Source of the DNA: Pseudogymnoascus destructans
Lineage: Eukaryota > Ascomycota > Leotiomycetes > Thelebolales > Thelebolaceae
Assembly: GCF_001641265.1 (NCBI RefSeq)
Contig: NW_020167527.1
Coordinates: 1,054,001 to 1,118,000, forward strand
Direction: 5' to 3'
Length of the DNA stretch: 64,000 nt
Below the pieces are notes generated by a model. That model made no database searches, had not been told where the DNA came from, and saw only the letters and a program-made list of their open reading frames with translations. Within the stretch, counting starts at the first letter, position 1, and each line of letters begins with the position of its first letter. Of this stretch, positions 31,960 through 43,591 are shown one piece after another. Both the position numbers and the translations under genes were made by a program.

Positions 31960-34900
31960 TCAGCCACCGTTAGGGTGTTGAGTAGCCTGAGGCGCAGCAT
32001 TCGCTGGCGCAGCGCTGGCAGGGAACGTGAGAGCTCCCACCTTAGCAGTGCGAGGAGCCGTCGGCTTGTGGTATCTGAATGTTGGCAAGGTAGATGGGCC
32101 GATCTGGTTGCCGCGCATGTCGTATTTAACGCCCGGCTTTGTAATCCTGTTCTGGGCCTTGCTTTTCGGTTTAGAAGGTGCTTTGGTGGCTGGTTGGTCA
32201 ATGCGAATACTGTTGTGGACCTTTATATCTTCTTGAGAGATAGGGGGTACATCACCATCGTCGATCTCGATCGAGAATTGGACTGAGTTCCCAACGCTGG
32301 ATGGTGTGACAGCTGCAGACGAGAGAGTTGTCTGGCCTGGGGACCAGGCGTTTGGTGTTCCTGATGCTGCACTCGTCACAACGGCCGTGTTTGAATGCAA
32401 CCCGTACCAATCCGCCATTGAAAATGGGTCTTGGCTGTCAAAGGGAAAGTCGGACACGGCGTCGAAGTCGAAGTCGAAGTCGTCGAACAGATCTTCGCCA
32501 CCAAATTGGGATATAAATGAACCAATGACGTCTGCCGGGTCAGCGATTATGCCATAGCTGGTAGGCTCCAATTCTTGTTCAAAATTTGTTCCAGTAGTAC
32601 CAGGGGAAAGCTGTTGACCAGCGACTGAGCCATTGGCGATAGGAAAATAGTTTTGGCCTTCATTTGTTCCAGTGAGTCTGGGGGTACCCTGTTGGTCGGT
32701 AACCGTGCCACTGCCGTTGGTGGGGCCTTGTTGGCCTGAAATGGTGCTATTGCCGCTGGGGGAATACTGTTGATCCTTAACCATGCCATTGCTTGCGGGA
32801 AGATACTGCTGCCCTCCAATTGTGCCATTGCCAGTGGGAAAATGCTGCTGCACTACAGTTGTGCCATTGCCGCTTGGAAAATTTTGTTGATTGGGAACCG
32901 TGTCATTGGTATTTGGAAAACAGTGTTGGTTTGCAACTGTGCCATTGCCGTCGGCCAGATGTTGTTGGTTGGGAACCGCGCCATTGATGTTTGGTAGACG
33001 GTGTTGGTTTGCAACTGTGCCATTGACGCTGGGCAAATATTGTGGGGAAGAATTGCTGGCATTGCTTTGGCCTTGTTGTATGTTGGCCGCATGTTGGTTT
33101 GCACATGGCACCTGTGGTGATTGAGCAGCAGGAGCTGCAGGCCGAAAATCAACAAGTTGAATCTGAAAGCTTTTATTGGTTGGAACTCCATGTCCGGAAG
33201 CGTTCAATCCAGACTTTATATCCTCGCAAAGACCTCTGAATTCGTCGTCGAAGTCTGTGATGCTGCCTCCCTTAGGTCGGCCGACGGACTTATGGAGACC
33301 ACAATGCCTGCAGTATTTAGTTTGTACCCAGGTGCTCTTCTTGCTCTCAGGAACCCCAGCTTCCTCTGGAGCAGGTTTCGCATCCTTTGGTACCTTCCCA
33401 GGAGCCCACTCTGTCAGATCTGCCCAGGAATCATTTAGGAGACCACAGGAGGTGCACAGCCATTTCCCACTCCGGTTTTCCACCGCTGTAGCACCTGCGA
33501 CTGATGAGGAGATTTTTTTCCAGTTGTCTCGCTGCTCTTTCAATACCTTTATATCCTCTTCCAGGCTGCTGCGCTTGGAAAGAGAAGCCGATAGGCGTTG
33601 GTGCTCCTTTTTGGCCACGGCTTTGCCTGTGATATATTCTTCCTTGAGCTCTTCAAGTGTGCAGGTCTTTATATTGAATTTAGGACCAGAATCCTTAGAA
33701 GCAGTAGCATTGCCTCCTAGACGAGAGCTCTGGGTTCGGGAACTGGTGGCATTTGTTGTGACGAGACGGTATCCTGCCACAGTTAGTGAAGACTCTACCA
33801 TTGCTGAGGAACAGCACTTACCCAGCTTTGATACACTGAAAGAAAGTACCCCCTTTAGAAATTGCTCATCAACCAACATTCTGCTATATATAGCATCAAG
33901 TTGTGCATCCAAGTTAGGGTTTCCCCCCAGCTCGATCTCCCCATCCATTGCGGCGAGCATGAGCTGTTGAATCTTCCTCACCTCAGGAGAAGTCAAAGGA
34001 GCGGTCGCTATATAAGATCTCCAAGCAAGTAACTGTGGCTGAGAAGAGTAAAGAGTAGATAGAGATCTGTGTTGATGTGTTGCTGAAATGTGTTCTGGTG
34101 CTGGTATATTCCTTATCGTAGCTGCTATCGTTGTGTTTACCTGGGAAGAAGCATTTGGTGACTTGTAAATAGGGCTGTATAAGCTCGCTTCGACACCCTC
34201 AGCCTTTGGTGATCCAACTCCACAAGAAACACCACTTGCCATCTGCGTCCCCTGTTCAACCAAAGACAAAGACACTTGGCACGAGGTATGAATATTGTCC
34301 TGCGGCTGTTCATATTGCAACTTCTCATCCTGCGACTTCTCATCTTGCAGCCGCTCGGAGGCTGACACATTTATAGTTGCCTTTCCATCAGCCATGTTCC
34401 CAATGTCTGGAGTGGAACAGCTAGACTCCGATGCTGAGAGCTTCGCGACCATCTCGACCTTGGATCCCCTTGATACAGTAAGTTCTTTGCCCCTATCTCC
34501 AATACCTCCATCTGGGAGATCATCTGCCTGCCGTGATGCCAAATGCTTGGTGGCAACAGGTTGGTCGGTGAGAGCGATGCACTCCCTGTTACACAGGAGG
34601 TTAACATCGCTGCCCTTTGGCTTTTGTATCTGAGGTACTGTATCCTGTGAAGGCCTAGATGACCTTGGCATGGCTCTGCCATCCGTGGGGCAAATACTAG
34701 GAATACTCCCATTGATCGGTGCTAGCTGGAGCTGATTAGCAGGTTCTTCATCAATACTACCTTGGCAGCCTGCTGATTGAATTGTAGCCAGATGGTACTC
34801 CATCAACCCTGTCGCCAGCTTCGAAGCATGATGAGGGCCTTGAGAAGATGAACAGAAGCCTAGCTTCTGCCTCTGCCTCTGCCCCAGAATTGGGAAACTT

Positions 34901-35292
34901 GAAGGACCATCCGTGAGTTTTTCATGCCGGTGATGGGCATTGGGCTCGATATGCTGACATGAACTATAGACTTTACCAGTACGTTCTTGCTCTGTCTCGT
35001 TTGTACAGTCAACGCCGTTTTTGCTGGCATTCTCTTGTGATAGATTACCTATCAAATGGTGATCATGGGCCTCCGAAGTGGAATACTTTGTGGCGTGCTC
35101 CTTTGAGATGAACTCCTTGTGAGATTCTCCGTTGTCTGAGAGAGTCTCGGGGTGTATCTTTGGGGGTGGTGTAAGCCCTTGATCCAACCTGGTGACAGTC
35201 ATGCTTGTGGGCATGAAAGAAGCATAAATACCTTCTTCCTGAGCCTTCTGCATCAGTGGCTTGGAGCCATGGCCTGCAATATCTCGTTCCAT
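31960..35292 (-). CDS. Large repeat protein with putative zinc ribbon and acidic/aromatic segment
   Basis: A single uninterrupted frame of 1110 residues; I do not recognise it. In order: a disordered N-terminal half, and a helical stretch near 440-490 (EVRKIQQLMLAAMDGEIELG). A possible coiled coil near 570-600 precedes two CxxC pairs about 50 residues apart (WLCTSCGLL near 607, KYCRHCGLHKSVGR near 660), which could bind zinc. About 12 tandem copies of a 13-residue Asn/Gly/Gln-rich unit follow (around 750-910, for example NGAVPNQQHLADG). An acidic/aromatic block (DDFDFDFDAVSDFPFD, near 935) resembles an activation domain. The C-terminus is basic and Pro/Ala-rich. A transcription or chromatin role would fit but is inference. 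An unseen intron is possible. Confidence 0.7.
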   Translation of the reverse strand: MERDIAGHGSKPLMQKAQEEGIYASFMPTSMTVTRLDQGLTPPPKIHPETLSDNGESHKEFISKEHATKYSTSEAHDHHLIGNLSQENASKNGVDCTNETEQERTGKVYSSCQHIEPNAHHRHEKLTDGPSSFPILGQRQRQKLGFCSSSQGPHHASKLATGLMEYHLATIQSAGCQGSIDEEPANQLQLAPINGSIPSICPTDGRAMPRSSRPSQDTVPQIQKPKGSDVNLLCNRECIALTDQPVATKHLASRQADDLPDGGIGDRGKELTVSRGSKVEMVAKLSASESSCSTPDIGNMADGKATINVSASERLQDEKSQDEKLQYEQPQDNIHTSCQVSLSLVEQGTQMASGVSCGVGSPKAEGVEASLYSPIYKSPNASSQVNTTIAATIRNIPAPEHISATHQHRSLSTLYSSQPQLLAWRSYIATAPLTSPEVRKIQQLMLAAMDGEIELGGNPNLDAQLDAIYSRMLVDEQFLKGVLSFSVSKLGKCCSSAMVESSLTVAGYRLVTTNATSSRTQSSRLGGNATASKDSGPKFNIKTCTLEELKEEYITGKAVAKKEHQRLSASLSKRSSLEEDIKVLKEQRDNWKKISSSVAGATAVENRSGKWLCTSCGLLNDSWADLTEWAPGKVPKDAKPAPEEAGVPESKKSTWVQTKYCRHCGLHKSVGRPKGGSITDFDDEFRGLCEDIKSGLNASGHGVPTNKSFQIQLVDFRPAAPAAQSPQVPCANQHAANIQQGQSNASNSSPQYLPSVNGTVANQHRLPNINGAVPNQQHLADGNGTVANQHCFPNTNDTVPNQQNFPSGNGTTVVQQHFPTGNGTIGGQQYLPASNGMVKDQQYSPSGNSTISGQQGPTNGSGTVTDQQGTPRLTGTNEGQNYFPIANGSVAGQQLSPGTTGTNFEQELEPTSYGIIADPADVIGSFISQFGGEDLFDDFDFDFDAVSDFPFDSQDPFSMADWYGLHSNTAVVTSAASGTPNAWSPGQTTLSSAAVTPSSVGNSVQFSIEIDDGDVPPISQEDIKVHNSIRIDQPATKAPSKPKSKAQNRITKPGVKYDMRGNQIGPSTLPTFRYHKPTAPRTAKVGALTFPASAAPANAAPQATQHPNGG
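32560..33045 (-). repeat. 39-bp coding repeats in the 1110-residue protein
   Basis: About twelve degenerate 39-bp units encode 13-residue Asn/Gly/Gln-rich repeats with a core like NGT(V/I)xxQQ. The copies have diverged, so the array is old rather than a recent slippage product. Confidence 0.75.
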
Positions 35293-35973
35293 GTTCTATT
35301 CTTGCAGCACTTGGCCTACTTCTGCTGGATACAAAACCAGTTGTGCCCTGGCAGCCAGTGGCAGCCAGTTATCCTGTCATTCACTTTGGAATTCTTGAAA
35401 GGCCAAAGGAGTTTTCGTATTGACCACGTTCAAGAGTCAGAATAGCTCGGCTTTAAAGAGCACTTCTGATGAACCTCGAGGAACAGTGGACAATGGAACA
35501 AAGTTTTGAACTGTTGACGCTTAACGCGTGACGTTTGTCCTCGAGGCATCGAGGTATCGAGGCCGCAAGGCACCGACTTGCTTATCGTGATAGCGTCCCT
35601 TATCGAGCATTTGTCAACAAGAGGTCACAAGTCGGATTATCTTGAAGCCGATAATCCGACACTAGCCAGGAGCTCCCACTTGGCAAGACATCTATTGAAT
35701 GGCCTGGACGTCTATCGAGGTCTACTGATGGATGCGCGGCTACATTAACTCTCACTCCGTAAATTCTCATACCAAAAACTCTGGGTTACATAAATGCAAA
35801 GTGTTATGGAGCTGACAAGGATATTACTATAGGCCAGACACACACAAGCCATATATAGTGGACATTACCTGGGACACCTATATAGAGGACTTGAATATGT
35901 CTGTGATTTTGTGTACTGGTAAGCCCCCAATGCACTTTCCTGCTTCTATCCGTCACTCCACCACAAAACAAAG
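35293..35973. other. Intergenic, divergent promoter region
   Basis: About 680 bases between divergent genes. Short repeats of ATCGAG (around 35550) and GCCAGTGGCA (around 35350) occur. No gene supported. Confidence 0.5.
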
Positions 35974-37087
35974 ATGGCGGACAAAGCTGACGAGTGCGTT
36001 ATCTTGGCTACAGCTGGCTATGACCATACGATTCGGTTAGTAAATATCTCCTACAGAAAGGCAGACGAAGGCATGATCGCATCTAATATCCAATTGCAGG
36101 TTCTGGGAGGCTCTTTCCGGAATATGCTCTCGTACTATCCAGCACCCTGACTCCCAAGTCAACCGCCTCTGCATCTCACCTGACAAGCGCTTTCTTGCCG
36201 CTGCAGGCCACCACAGCGTCAAGCTTTACGATATCAAGTCCACCAATCCGAACCCGATCTTGACATTTGAAGGCCATACCAACAACATCACCGGCGTTGC
36301 ATTCCACTGCGAGGGGAAATGGATGGTCACCAGCTCCGAGGATGGAACCGTGAAGATCTGGGAAACTCGCACCGGTACCGTCCAGCGCAGCTACAACCAC
36401 AATTCTCCAGTCAACGATGTGGTTATCCACCCAAACCAAGGCGAGATCATCAGCTGTGATCATGGCGGGAGTGTCAGAATCTGGGACTTGGCCGAGAATA
36501 GCTGCTCTCACCAGTTGATTCCAGAGGAAGACGTATCGGTCTCGAGCGTCACTGTTGCCAGCGATGGCTCAACCCTTTGCGCGGGAAACAATTCGGTAAG
36601 CAAAGCATGCGTGACGTGCACCCCTATGTGGTTCAATACGTCTAACCAGCTCTAGGGCAATATTTTTGTCTGGCATCTTGAGCAGTACCGCGAGAAGACA
36701 ACTCTTGTCCCCATCACTCACTTCAAGGCTCATGGCCAGTACATCACCAGAGTCCTGCTCTCTCCAGATGTCAAGCACCTTGCTACCTGCTCCGCTGATC
36801 ACACGGCGAAGATCTGGGAGGTTAAGGACCTCGACAAGATGATCCCTATCCCTGGCAGCGAGCCGCCCAGCCCAGTTCCATTCAAGCTGGAGAGCACGCT
36901 CACCGGCCACCAGCGCTGGGTTTGGGACTGTGCCTTCAGCGCCGACTCTGCCTACTTGGTTACCGCCTGCAGCGACCATTACGCTCGCCTCTGGGAGCTT
37001 CAGACGGAGCAGATTATACGCCAGTACAATGGACACCACCGTGGTGCGGTCTGCGTTGCTTTGAACGACTACAGTGAAGCTCGCTGA
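35974..37087 (+). CDS. lst8: TOR complex subunit Lst8/Wat1
   Basis: Exons 35974-36035, 36100-36595 and 36656-37087 encode 329 residues. It is a seven-bladed WD40 protein: VILATAGYDHTIRFWEA, LAAAGHHSVKLYDI, MVTSSEDGTVKIWETRTG, EIISCDHGGSVRIWDL, SGNIFVWHL, LATCSADHTAKIWEV and LVTACSDHYARLWEL. These match Lst8 orthologues almost throughout. Lst8 binds the kinase domain of TOR in both TORC1 and TORC2. Both introns (64 and 60 nt) restore frame. Assignment is strong. Confidence 0.95.
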
Positions 37088-37437
37088 GTTATTGTTTACA
37101 GCGGCCAATAGGTCTGATTTCCTCAATATTCAGGGCGCATTATACCGGGGCGTTCGTTGCATTATCAAGTAGTGGAAGGGTGGATATGGTCTATTGCTCA
37201 CTCATGTGGCGTTTATGGCTGTGAATAGGGCGTTGAACACGAGGGATACTCTGGTAATATACCGGGTAATGAATTGCTATGAGATGATGATCCTCTTACT
37301 GGTCACTCAATGGAACGAAATTTGATTTGAGGAAAAGATTCATTCCTGTCTTGCCTCGCCTGTGAGAAACCATCGCTGGACTTGATCCAAGTTGTAAACC
37401 AACGGGTATTTGAATTCGCCTATAGTTTAAAATGTCC
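37088..37437. other. Intergenic between convergent genes
   Basis: 350 bases shared as 3' UTRs of Lst8 and the formyltransferase. No other feature seen. Confidence 0.55.
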
Positions 37438-38718
37438 CTAGTGATTGACTATATCCCAGATGCCACTGAAAGCATCCCAGTAAATCAGCTCACCCGTGCC
37501 GTCGAACCAGCTCCCATCACTACCCCTCTCCAAACTTTTCCCATACAAAGCAACCGCTGCCTTGTTCTTTTTAGAACCATCTATTGTCGCATTACGAATC
37601 AACAATGCTCTGCCTCCTTTGGCAGGGATAATAATGCTGTGGCCATCTGGGGCCTTCATCATCGGCACTATGGTCCCTTCTCTTGTTTCGCCATCATCTT
37701 CTACGATGGTAAGTGGCTTAAAGATGCCCATATTGTCTTCATGGGTGGCGTAAAAATCGCTCATCTCTGCTGGCATCGGGGTTGTTTCTAGTCCTTCCAA
37801 GATAACTCTTTTCCGACTGCCATCCGAAAGCTTAATGCCTACCCAGACCCTGCCAAACGCCCTGTCCATGCGCGCCATGTCTTCTGCCATCATCTTCGAA
37901 AGCAATCGCCTATTCTCTGGTTTTATCTTCGGCGCAAGTGCCAAGATTTTATTCTCTGGCAGGATGGGCTCTACCGGCATCGTTTGAGGTAAGTATACCT
38001 TTTCTCGCAGCCCGCGGACAAGGAGTTCTGCGCTAATAGGAATCAAAATGTCCTGAAGCGCACCGCGGGTAATTTTCTCAGGGTCCAGTATAGAGACTGG
38101 CGCTTGAAGTAGAATTTTCCCATGGTCGAAATCTATCGGCGAGAGAGTTTGGAGAGTTACGCCTGTTTGCTTGTAGCCATTCAAAACCGCATAATGAACC
38201 GGGGATGGCCCACGTAGATCAGGCAGCAGAGATAGATGGAGGTTCAACCCGTCATATTCAGTACTGTTAAGCACTCGCGGTGGAATAAAGAGGCCAAATG
38301 AGACGGCTATTATGAGATTAATAGATTCACCATCAACTTGTGGGAGATCCCAGCCCGTGAAAGTATCTCGCATATGGGTTCTTAAACCTAAGCTCTGTGC
38401 GGTGGCCTTTAGCGGCACTTCACGAATTTTTTTGAGACCCCGGCCATATGGCTTTCCAGGCCGGCAAAGGATGTCGATGGAGGCTATTGATGAAGGATCG
38501 CGTTTTTGTTCATCGTAAAGTGCCTGGAGAGACGCGGCGCTGACATCATCAGAACCGCAGAAAAGGATACGAAGAGGCTTCACTGCCGGGGAACTGTATA
38601 AGCGGCGATTGGAGGAGTAGAAGTACGAGGTACTCCGAGGGACATGAGTGCAGCCCCTGAAAAGACATCCCAGGGTCTGAGTGGGCACCTTGAAAAGGGG
38701 TCTTCTGGGAGAAACCAT
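37438..38718 (-). CDS. fmt1: Mitochondrial methionyl-tRNA formyltransferase
   Basis: A single exon encodes 426 residues. A mitochondrial leader rich in Arg/Ser precedes the Rossmann-like domain (LRILFCGSDDVSAASL). The formyl-transfer signature is LNLHLSLLPDLRGPSPVHYAVLNG, with the Asn-His pair and a downstream SPIDFDHG holding the catalytic Asp. The enzyme formylates Met-tRNA for mitochondrial initiation. The open frame extends to 38745 but only with a GTG; ATG at 38718 (MVSPRRPLFKVP) is chosen. The C-terminal domain is longer than in bacteria and includes a DGSKKNK-type insert. Confidence 0.93.
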   Translation of the reverse strand: MVSPRRPLFKVPTQTLGCLFRGCTHVPRSTSYFYSSNRRLYSSPAVKPLRILFCGSDDVSAASLQALYDEQKRDPSSIASIDILCRPGKPYGRGLKKIREVPLKATAQSLGLRTHMRDTFTGWDLPQVDGESINLIIAVSFGLFIPPRVLNSTEYDGLNLHLSLLPDLRGPSPVHYAVLNGYKQTGVTLQTLSPIDFDHGKILLQAPVSILDPEKITRGALQDILIPISAELLVRGLREKVYLPQTMPVEPILPENKILALAPKIKPENRRLLSKMMAEDMARMDRAFGRVWVGIKLSDGSRKRVILEGLETTPMPAEMSDFYATHEDNMGIFKPLTIVEDDGETREGTIVPMMKAPDGHSIIIPAKGGRALLIRNATIDGSKKNKAAVALYGKSLERGSDGSWFDGTGELIYWDAFSGIWDIVNH

Positions 38719-39315
38719 GGCATGCACGTGTGGTACGGCTAGCACACTGATAGCAGTGGCCTTTTTGCGCTGACTGAGGCCGGGGTATCAGTCCTATGTT
38801 CGCATTAGTATTTGAGCGAACTATAGCATACAACCAACTTACATAGGCAGTATCCTGTTACTCGACTCCTGCATATGCTTCGCCTTCGTCGCCACTATTC
38901 AAACCGTTGGGTTGAGGTTGACATATAATCACGTGAATAGATATAAAGTGATCCTCAGTTTGACCGACTCCAACCTTCACCACCCCAAATCACATTGCCC
39001 CTGACGTAATTTTGATAGCCGCGCGGCAAAAAAAAACGGACCACCCCGCGCCAATATAAGGTACTCGAGTATGTACAGCTAGGGCTCAAAGTGGATGATC
39101 AGCCGACGTCATTCCATTTATTGTACTTGGGCACAGCTGGCGATACTCTTATCTTGACTTTATCACCATGGAACAATACTAAGTCCTATTCGGGTAGAGG
39201 CTCAAATACATTGTTAATCTCAGATACAGCATGGGGAAATGCGAGCTTTGTACACCGGTGTTGATTTCTCCGTGTCCTCTTGTGCCCTTGCATGTTACTA
39301 CCAGATGAGCGTGCA
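38719..39315. other. Intergenic, divergent promoter region
   Basis: About 600 bases between divergent genes. No supported gene. A poly-A run lies at about 39030. Confidence 0.5.
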
Positions 39316-41888
39316 ATGTCTCATGCCTCTAGCCACGTTCGTGGAAAAGCTGTTCCGGCTCAACTGAAGTTTCTTGCAATATATAACCCCTCTCTGGGCC
39401 GAACCGATGAGACGCGACTTGATCAGATCGTTTATTACTACGACGGAACAGGAAAACCAACGCGAAAGGCAGGGAAAGATAGCCCGGGGGGATCGAAAGA
39501 AGAGGGAAATGAGCGCCTGCGACATATTGGCTTTGCCCAGGGCATGGTTGAATTTGGAAAGGCATTTTCCCAAGGCGAGTCTGTTGATGCGATAGAAACC
39601 GAGAAATCGAAGATCATATTGCATGAGCTGGAGGTGGGGTGGTGGATTTTGGCTGTGAGTTATGATGGGACAAGGAATATAACATGCGCTAATTGTCTTC
39701 GCAGTCAATAGACTTGACTCGCCTTCCTAAGGCATCCAAGTCCACAGGTCCGAAAGAGAAAACGGCAGACGATGGAAATATCGAATACTCATCCCGAGAT
39801 GTCAAGCCACCTGTTCTGCTGCTTCAAGATTTGCTACGGGCCCATGCTCTATTTCTCCTGCATCGCACCTCGTCAATAGGCAACTTATTTGCCACAACTG
39901 AAAAGCCTAAGTTTACCTCCATACTAGGACGATACTGGGACCAGTTTCTGTCAACATGGAATGTCATGCTGCACGGCAATCCAGCCATAGCTGTTTACAG
40001 CGGTATAAAAATTGCAGGTTCAGGTGAACTTGGCATGGGCGTTGGAGAGGAAGATATAGGAAGTGGCGAGCGCGAAGTGCTGGAGGGATTTGTTGGGAGA
40101 ATTGATGGACTTGTCGACTTGGTCGTGTCGCGCTTCGGTGCTGACTCGGCCGATTCGGATATATCAAAAGCCTCAAATCAAAGCAAAGCCCACTCACAAT
40201 TAGCGCCTAGTGAGCCTTGGTTAGGAACTGGATTGGAACCTGGGCCAAATGATGGTGCAATTTTCCTTGGCGTTGGGGCATTGTCGAGAAAATCACTCAG
40301 GGATGTGACGCACTGGATGGAAGACGTTTACAGTTGGGGTCCACGTGCCTATGGCGTCAAAGGCAACCCAACACGGACTCGACGCGCACACCGAAATGGG
40401 CGAGTGTCAAGCAAAGCTCCAGACAGTGACTCTGGGCGCGGCCATCCATCAAAAGCCAGAAAGGCCGACTCCCGTTCATCAGAGATGTCTACAAGTCCAG
40501 CTTTGCTAAATGAGAATGGACAGAATGGCGATCTTCCAACGAAGCAAGCGGCGGTGCTGATATTTGATGAAACCGAAAATAAAACTAGTCTAGAGGTATT
40601 GGACCCCCAACCCGCCGTTGAAACGGAACCCAGGGAGAACCGGAGTCCCTCAAGTTCTAGTCAAAGCCCAAGTACGTCTAGTGCCCAAAGCAACAAAGGT
40701 GGAACACTTGTGGACTATCTAAAACTGGGATATGGGACGCATTGGTCACTCGGTGGAGGTACACCTACACCACGAGATGCCAGCACGTCAAATGGTACGG
40801 GACCGGGAACTTTTGCGCCTAGTATTGAGGTGACCTCTACGGGCAGAGATAACCATACCGAGAGCGGCCCTGCTGACGATTCTACGGGCCATTATTTGGT
40901 TGGATTTATTGGTGATGTTGATGCTGATGACCCTGAAAATTCGGGTTCTGACAGTGTGGGAGCCAATCCAAGGATTTCGCTGCGAACGATAAACGCTGAG
41001 CTAGACCCGGTACACGATACCCTATCAGATGGAAATGGAGGGGTAAATAATGGCAGCCCATCACGTCCAAATTCATCCAGCGAGGAAACACCTGATACTC
41101 AAAACAGAGTCAGAAAAGACTTGCAAGTAGTTGTTTATGCCAACAAGCCTTTCCTCTTCACCCTTTTCTTTGAAGTTGGGACCGTCTCGCTCGCCGATTC
41201 GAACGTTTACCGATCTCTGCATTACCAACTGGCGCCCTTGCAGCGGCCACTGTTGACATCAACACGGCGCAAGCTCCCGCGTCCAAAGTTAAGCTCAATA
41301 TCAGGAGGAGATGTGAAAACTCCAATATATGACCTCATGTGGGACCCGAAGAAGCTTACAATCTGCTCCACGATCCCAGATATTCCATCGCATTCACCCT
41401 CACCGAGCAACCTTCCTGTATGGTCTCGGCTCGAGTCGCTCAATACCCATATGCAGATTCTCAATACGTTTGCAGCAACGCGGAATGAAGGTTCTGAGAT
41501 AGAGCAGACATGCAAGACCAGTCGCGGATATTGGGTCGTCTGGACTAGAATTCCAGATCCAGAAGCCACGCAGAATCAAAGGAAGTCTGAGGGGACTATC
41601 ACTCCTGTTGAGGGTGATACGGCTCAAACAGTCTCGCCATCGCCAAGCAGTGGACGTAGTCGCGATGGAGGGTCAGATACAAAGAACACCCTGACTCAAG
41701 CAAGCTATGCTCTCGACAAAGCCGGTGTAGCTGGAGATATAGAGATTTTCCTTGTCAGGAAGTCGAGTGACCCGACATCAACTAACGCATTTGCGGAAGA
41801 GAATGCTAATTCGCCGGCTAAACTAGCTCAAGGGATTGGAGTTGATACAAAGAGATATATTGAAGGCTTATTGGATATGTATAGGTGA
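39316..41888 (+). CDS. ccz1: Vacuolar fusion protein Ccz1
   Basis: Exons 39316-39654 and 39705-41888 encode 840 residues. The N-terminal longin-type domain opens LKFLAIYNPSLGRTDETRLDQIVYYY and continues with LRHIGFAQGMVEFGKAFS, the diagnostic Ccz1/HPS4 start. The middle is Ser-rich and disordered. The C-terminal part returns to conserved blocks (FLFTLFFEVGTVSLADSNVYRSLHYQLAPLQRPLL). With Mon1, Ccz1 is the exchange factor that activates Ypt7/Rab7 on late endosomes and vacuoles. ATG at 39292 is an alternative start adding eight residues. Identity is secure. Confidence 0.93.
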
Positions 41889-42011
41889 ATTTTGTTTTAA
41901 ATAAAAAAATCACAAACACTATTTATCATATATGTTCCGACGCAACCGTAAGCTATGCCAGTTCGCGAGCTAACCGGCCCAACCATAACAGGAGCAAAGT
42001 AATCAATTGAT

Positions 42012-42850
42012 CTATATACTATTTCCTACTGTGTCTGCTCTTGCCCGCTTCCTCCGCTTCGGCCTCTCAACTAAAGCTATTTCTGTACGAATAGCTATAC
42101 CTGATAAATAGCCACAGGCATGGTCATCATTATGACAGTGTACACTACACTCCTTTGCTTCCTTATAGCAATGGCACCGCTTTGTATTGCACTGTGCTTT
42201 GCATTGACATGATATTCCAACCTGTGCACTCGTAGAAGCCTCTCTAGCTGCAAGACCTAGTGTTACTTGCTTTGTAGAAGTAGGAATTTGGATATCAGAC
42301 CATAGAGCTTGGTCTACAACTCCAAGTGATTTTGTAGGTATAAGGCGTTTTATAACACCTAAAGGTGTAAGAATGCGGTATCTGTGAGGGTAAGGCTCTT
42401 CTAGAATGCATGCAAATAGCCTCTTATTATCAGTTGAGGTTCTATCCTCCCGAGGAACCTTTATAGAGACTATAGCTCTAACCTCAAAGTGTTGAATATC
42501 ATGCTTCTTGGTGTACTTGCGTACCATAGCAACCCTTGCTCTTTGAGTAGCTGCTGTAGCCTGTTCAGTTATAGGGTCTGGATTAAGCCGTGAGAGCTCA
42601 AGCTCAATTCTGAGCTCTGGTGCCGCCTAGGCTTGGGTTCTAGCTCGGGTTCTGGCCGGAGTAGGAACCTGAACTCCGAGCTCATCCTCACGCTTTATTC
42701 CATAGTATTGTTGCTTAATAGTAGGCCATTATTCCGGCCTGCATGTAGAAGCTTAAGGGTGCTCTTGTCTTGTGCAATAATGTCAAACACCTCTGCTTTT
42801 TGAATAGTGTATCGAGGGTTCTGGTTACTACTCCATTTATCGCTCTGTTT
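42012..42850 (-). pseudogene. KRBA2/Ginger-like integrase remnant
   Basis: The largest intact piece (42527-42012) encodes 171 residues. It has an SH3-like block (VSIKVPREDRTSTDNKRLFACILEE, RYRILTPLGVIK) and a terminal Cys-rich motif (CQCKAQCNTKRCHCYKEAKECSVHCHN). These match the C-termini of KRBA2-like/Ginger DDE integrases. Upstream, an N-terminal-like piece (VFDIIAQDKSTLKLLHAGRNN, then YYGIKRED after a frameshift) is followed by in-frame stop TAG. No DDE catalytic core lies between, so the gene has suffered an internal deletion plus stops and frameshift. Element borders were not found. Confidence 0.65.
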
Positions 42851-43591
42851 ATATAGCTTATTATTCATAAGTATAAAACCAGATAATGTATGGTGCTTCA
42901 GGTTTGCACTCTCTTTATCGTATGGTATGAAGCTAGTAAGATCCTCGAGTATAGTGCGTATTTAGCTCCATTGTTCACATGGGAATTGCTCACGATTATA
43001 GTAAGTAAGACTACTTATATAGGCCTCAAAAGCGGTGTGTACATCATGTGGAATGGATTAATCGAAGCAATAGTAGCCATAATTGCTATAGTTGTAGGAT
43101 GTAGGATTTGAATTTTCCACGATACTTGTAATGATGTACGGTTACGCTCGCGCTACATCCCACTGAGCCAAAAAGACTACAGTATTCCGGCTCGCCCGGA
43201 ATACGCGTAACACGCTTTATATACCACATGTACTGTTAACGGCGGCACCTATTACAATACTATTCTACACTGCCACTTTAGTTAGGCCGGGCAGCTCACG
43301 GCTGGGCCGGAACATATTATGCTCTCTTGAAAACGAATAAGAGGTCGAAACATAAATATTACTCTGGATAACTTGCATATCTAGTCAAAAATAACAATAC
43401 TAAAATAAAAGATGCTTACTTCAAGATATTATATTGAACAGAACAGTATTCTTATACAGTTCTTCTACACTCATTTATTGAAAGTTTGTGGGAGCCATTT
43501 TAAATTAGGGACAGATGAAGGAGAGAAATAAATTGTATTAACTAAGGTTATTTATCTTCTCATGAGAGGGACCTAGCTTATAGTACAGTGC
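42851..43591. other. AT-rich transposon debris
   Basis: About 740 bases without a gene. A degenerate tRNA-like block lies at about 43093-43175 on the minus strand (see rejected). The region from 43340 to 43590 is strongly AT-rich, as in RIP-mutated repeats. Confidence 0.5.

Noticed and set aside
43093..43175. tRNA-like block on the minus strand (TGGCTCAGTGGGATGTAGCG with a later TTCAAATCC)
   Set aside because: The A-box-like part is good, but the T-arm stem does not pair, the acceptor stem is not closed and the B box is degenerate. It is at best a decayed tRNA or SINE fragment.
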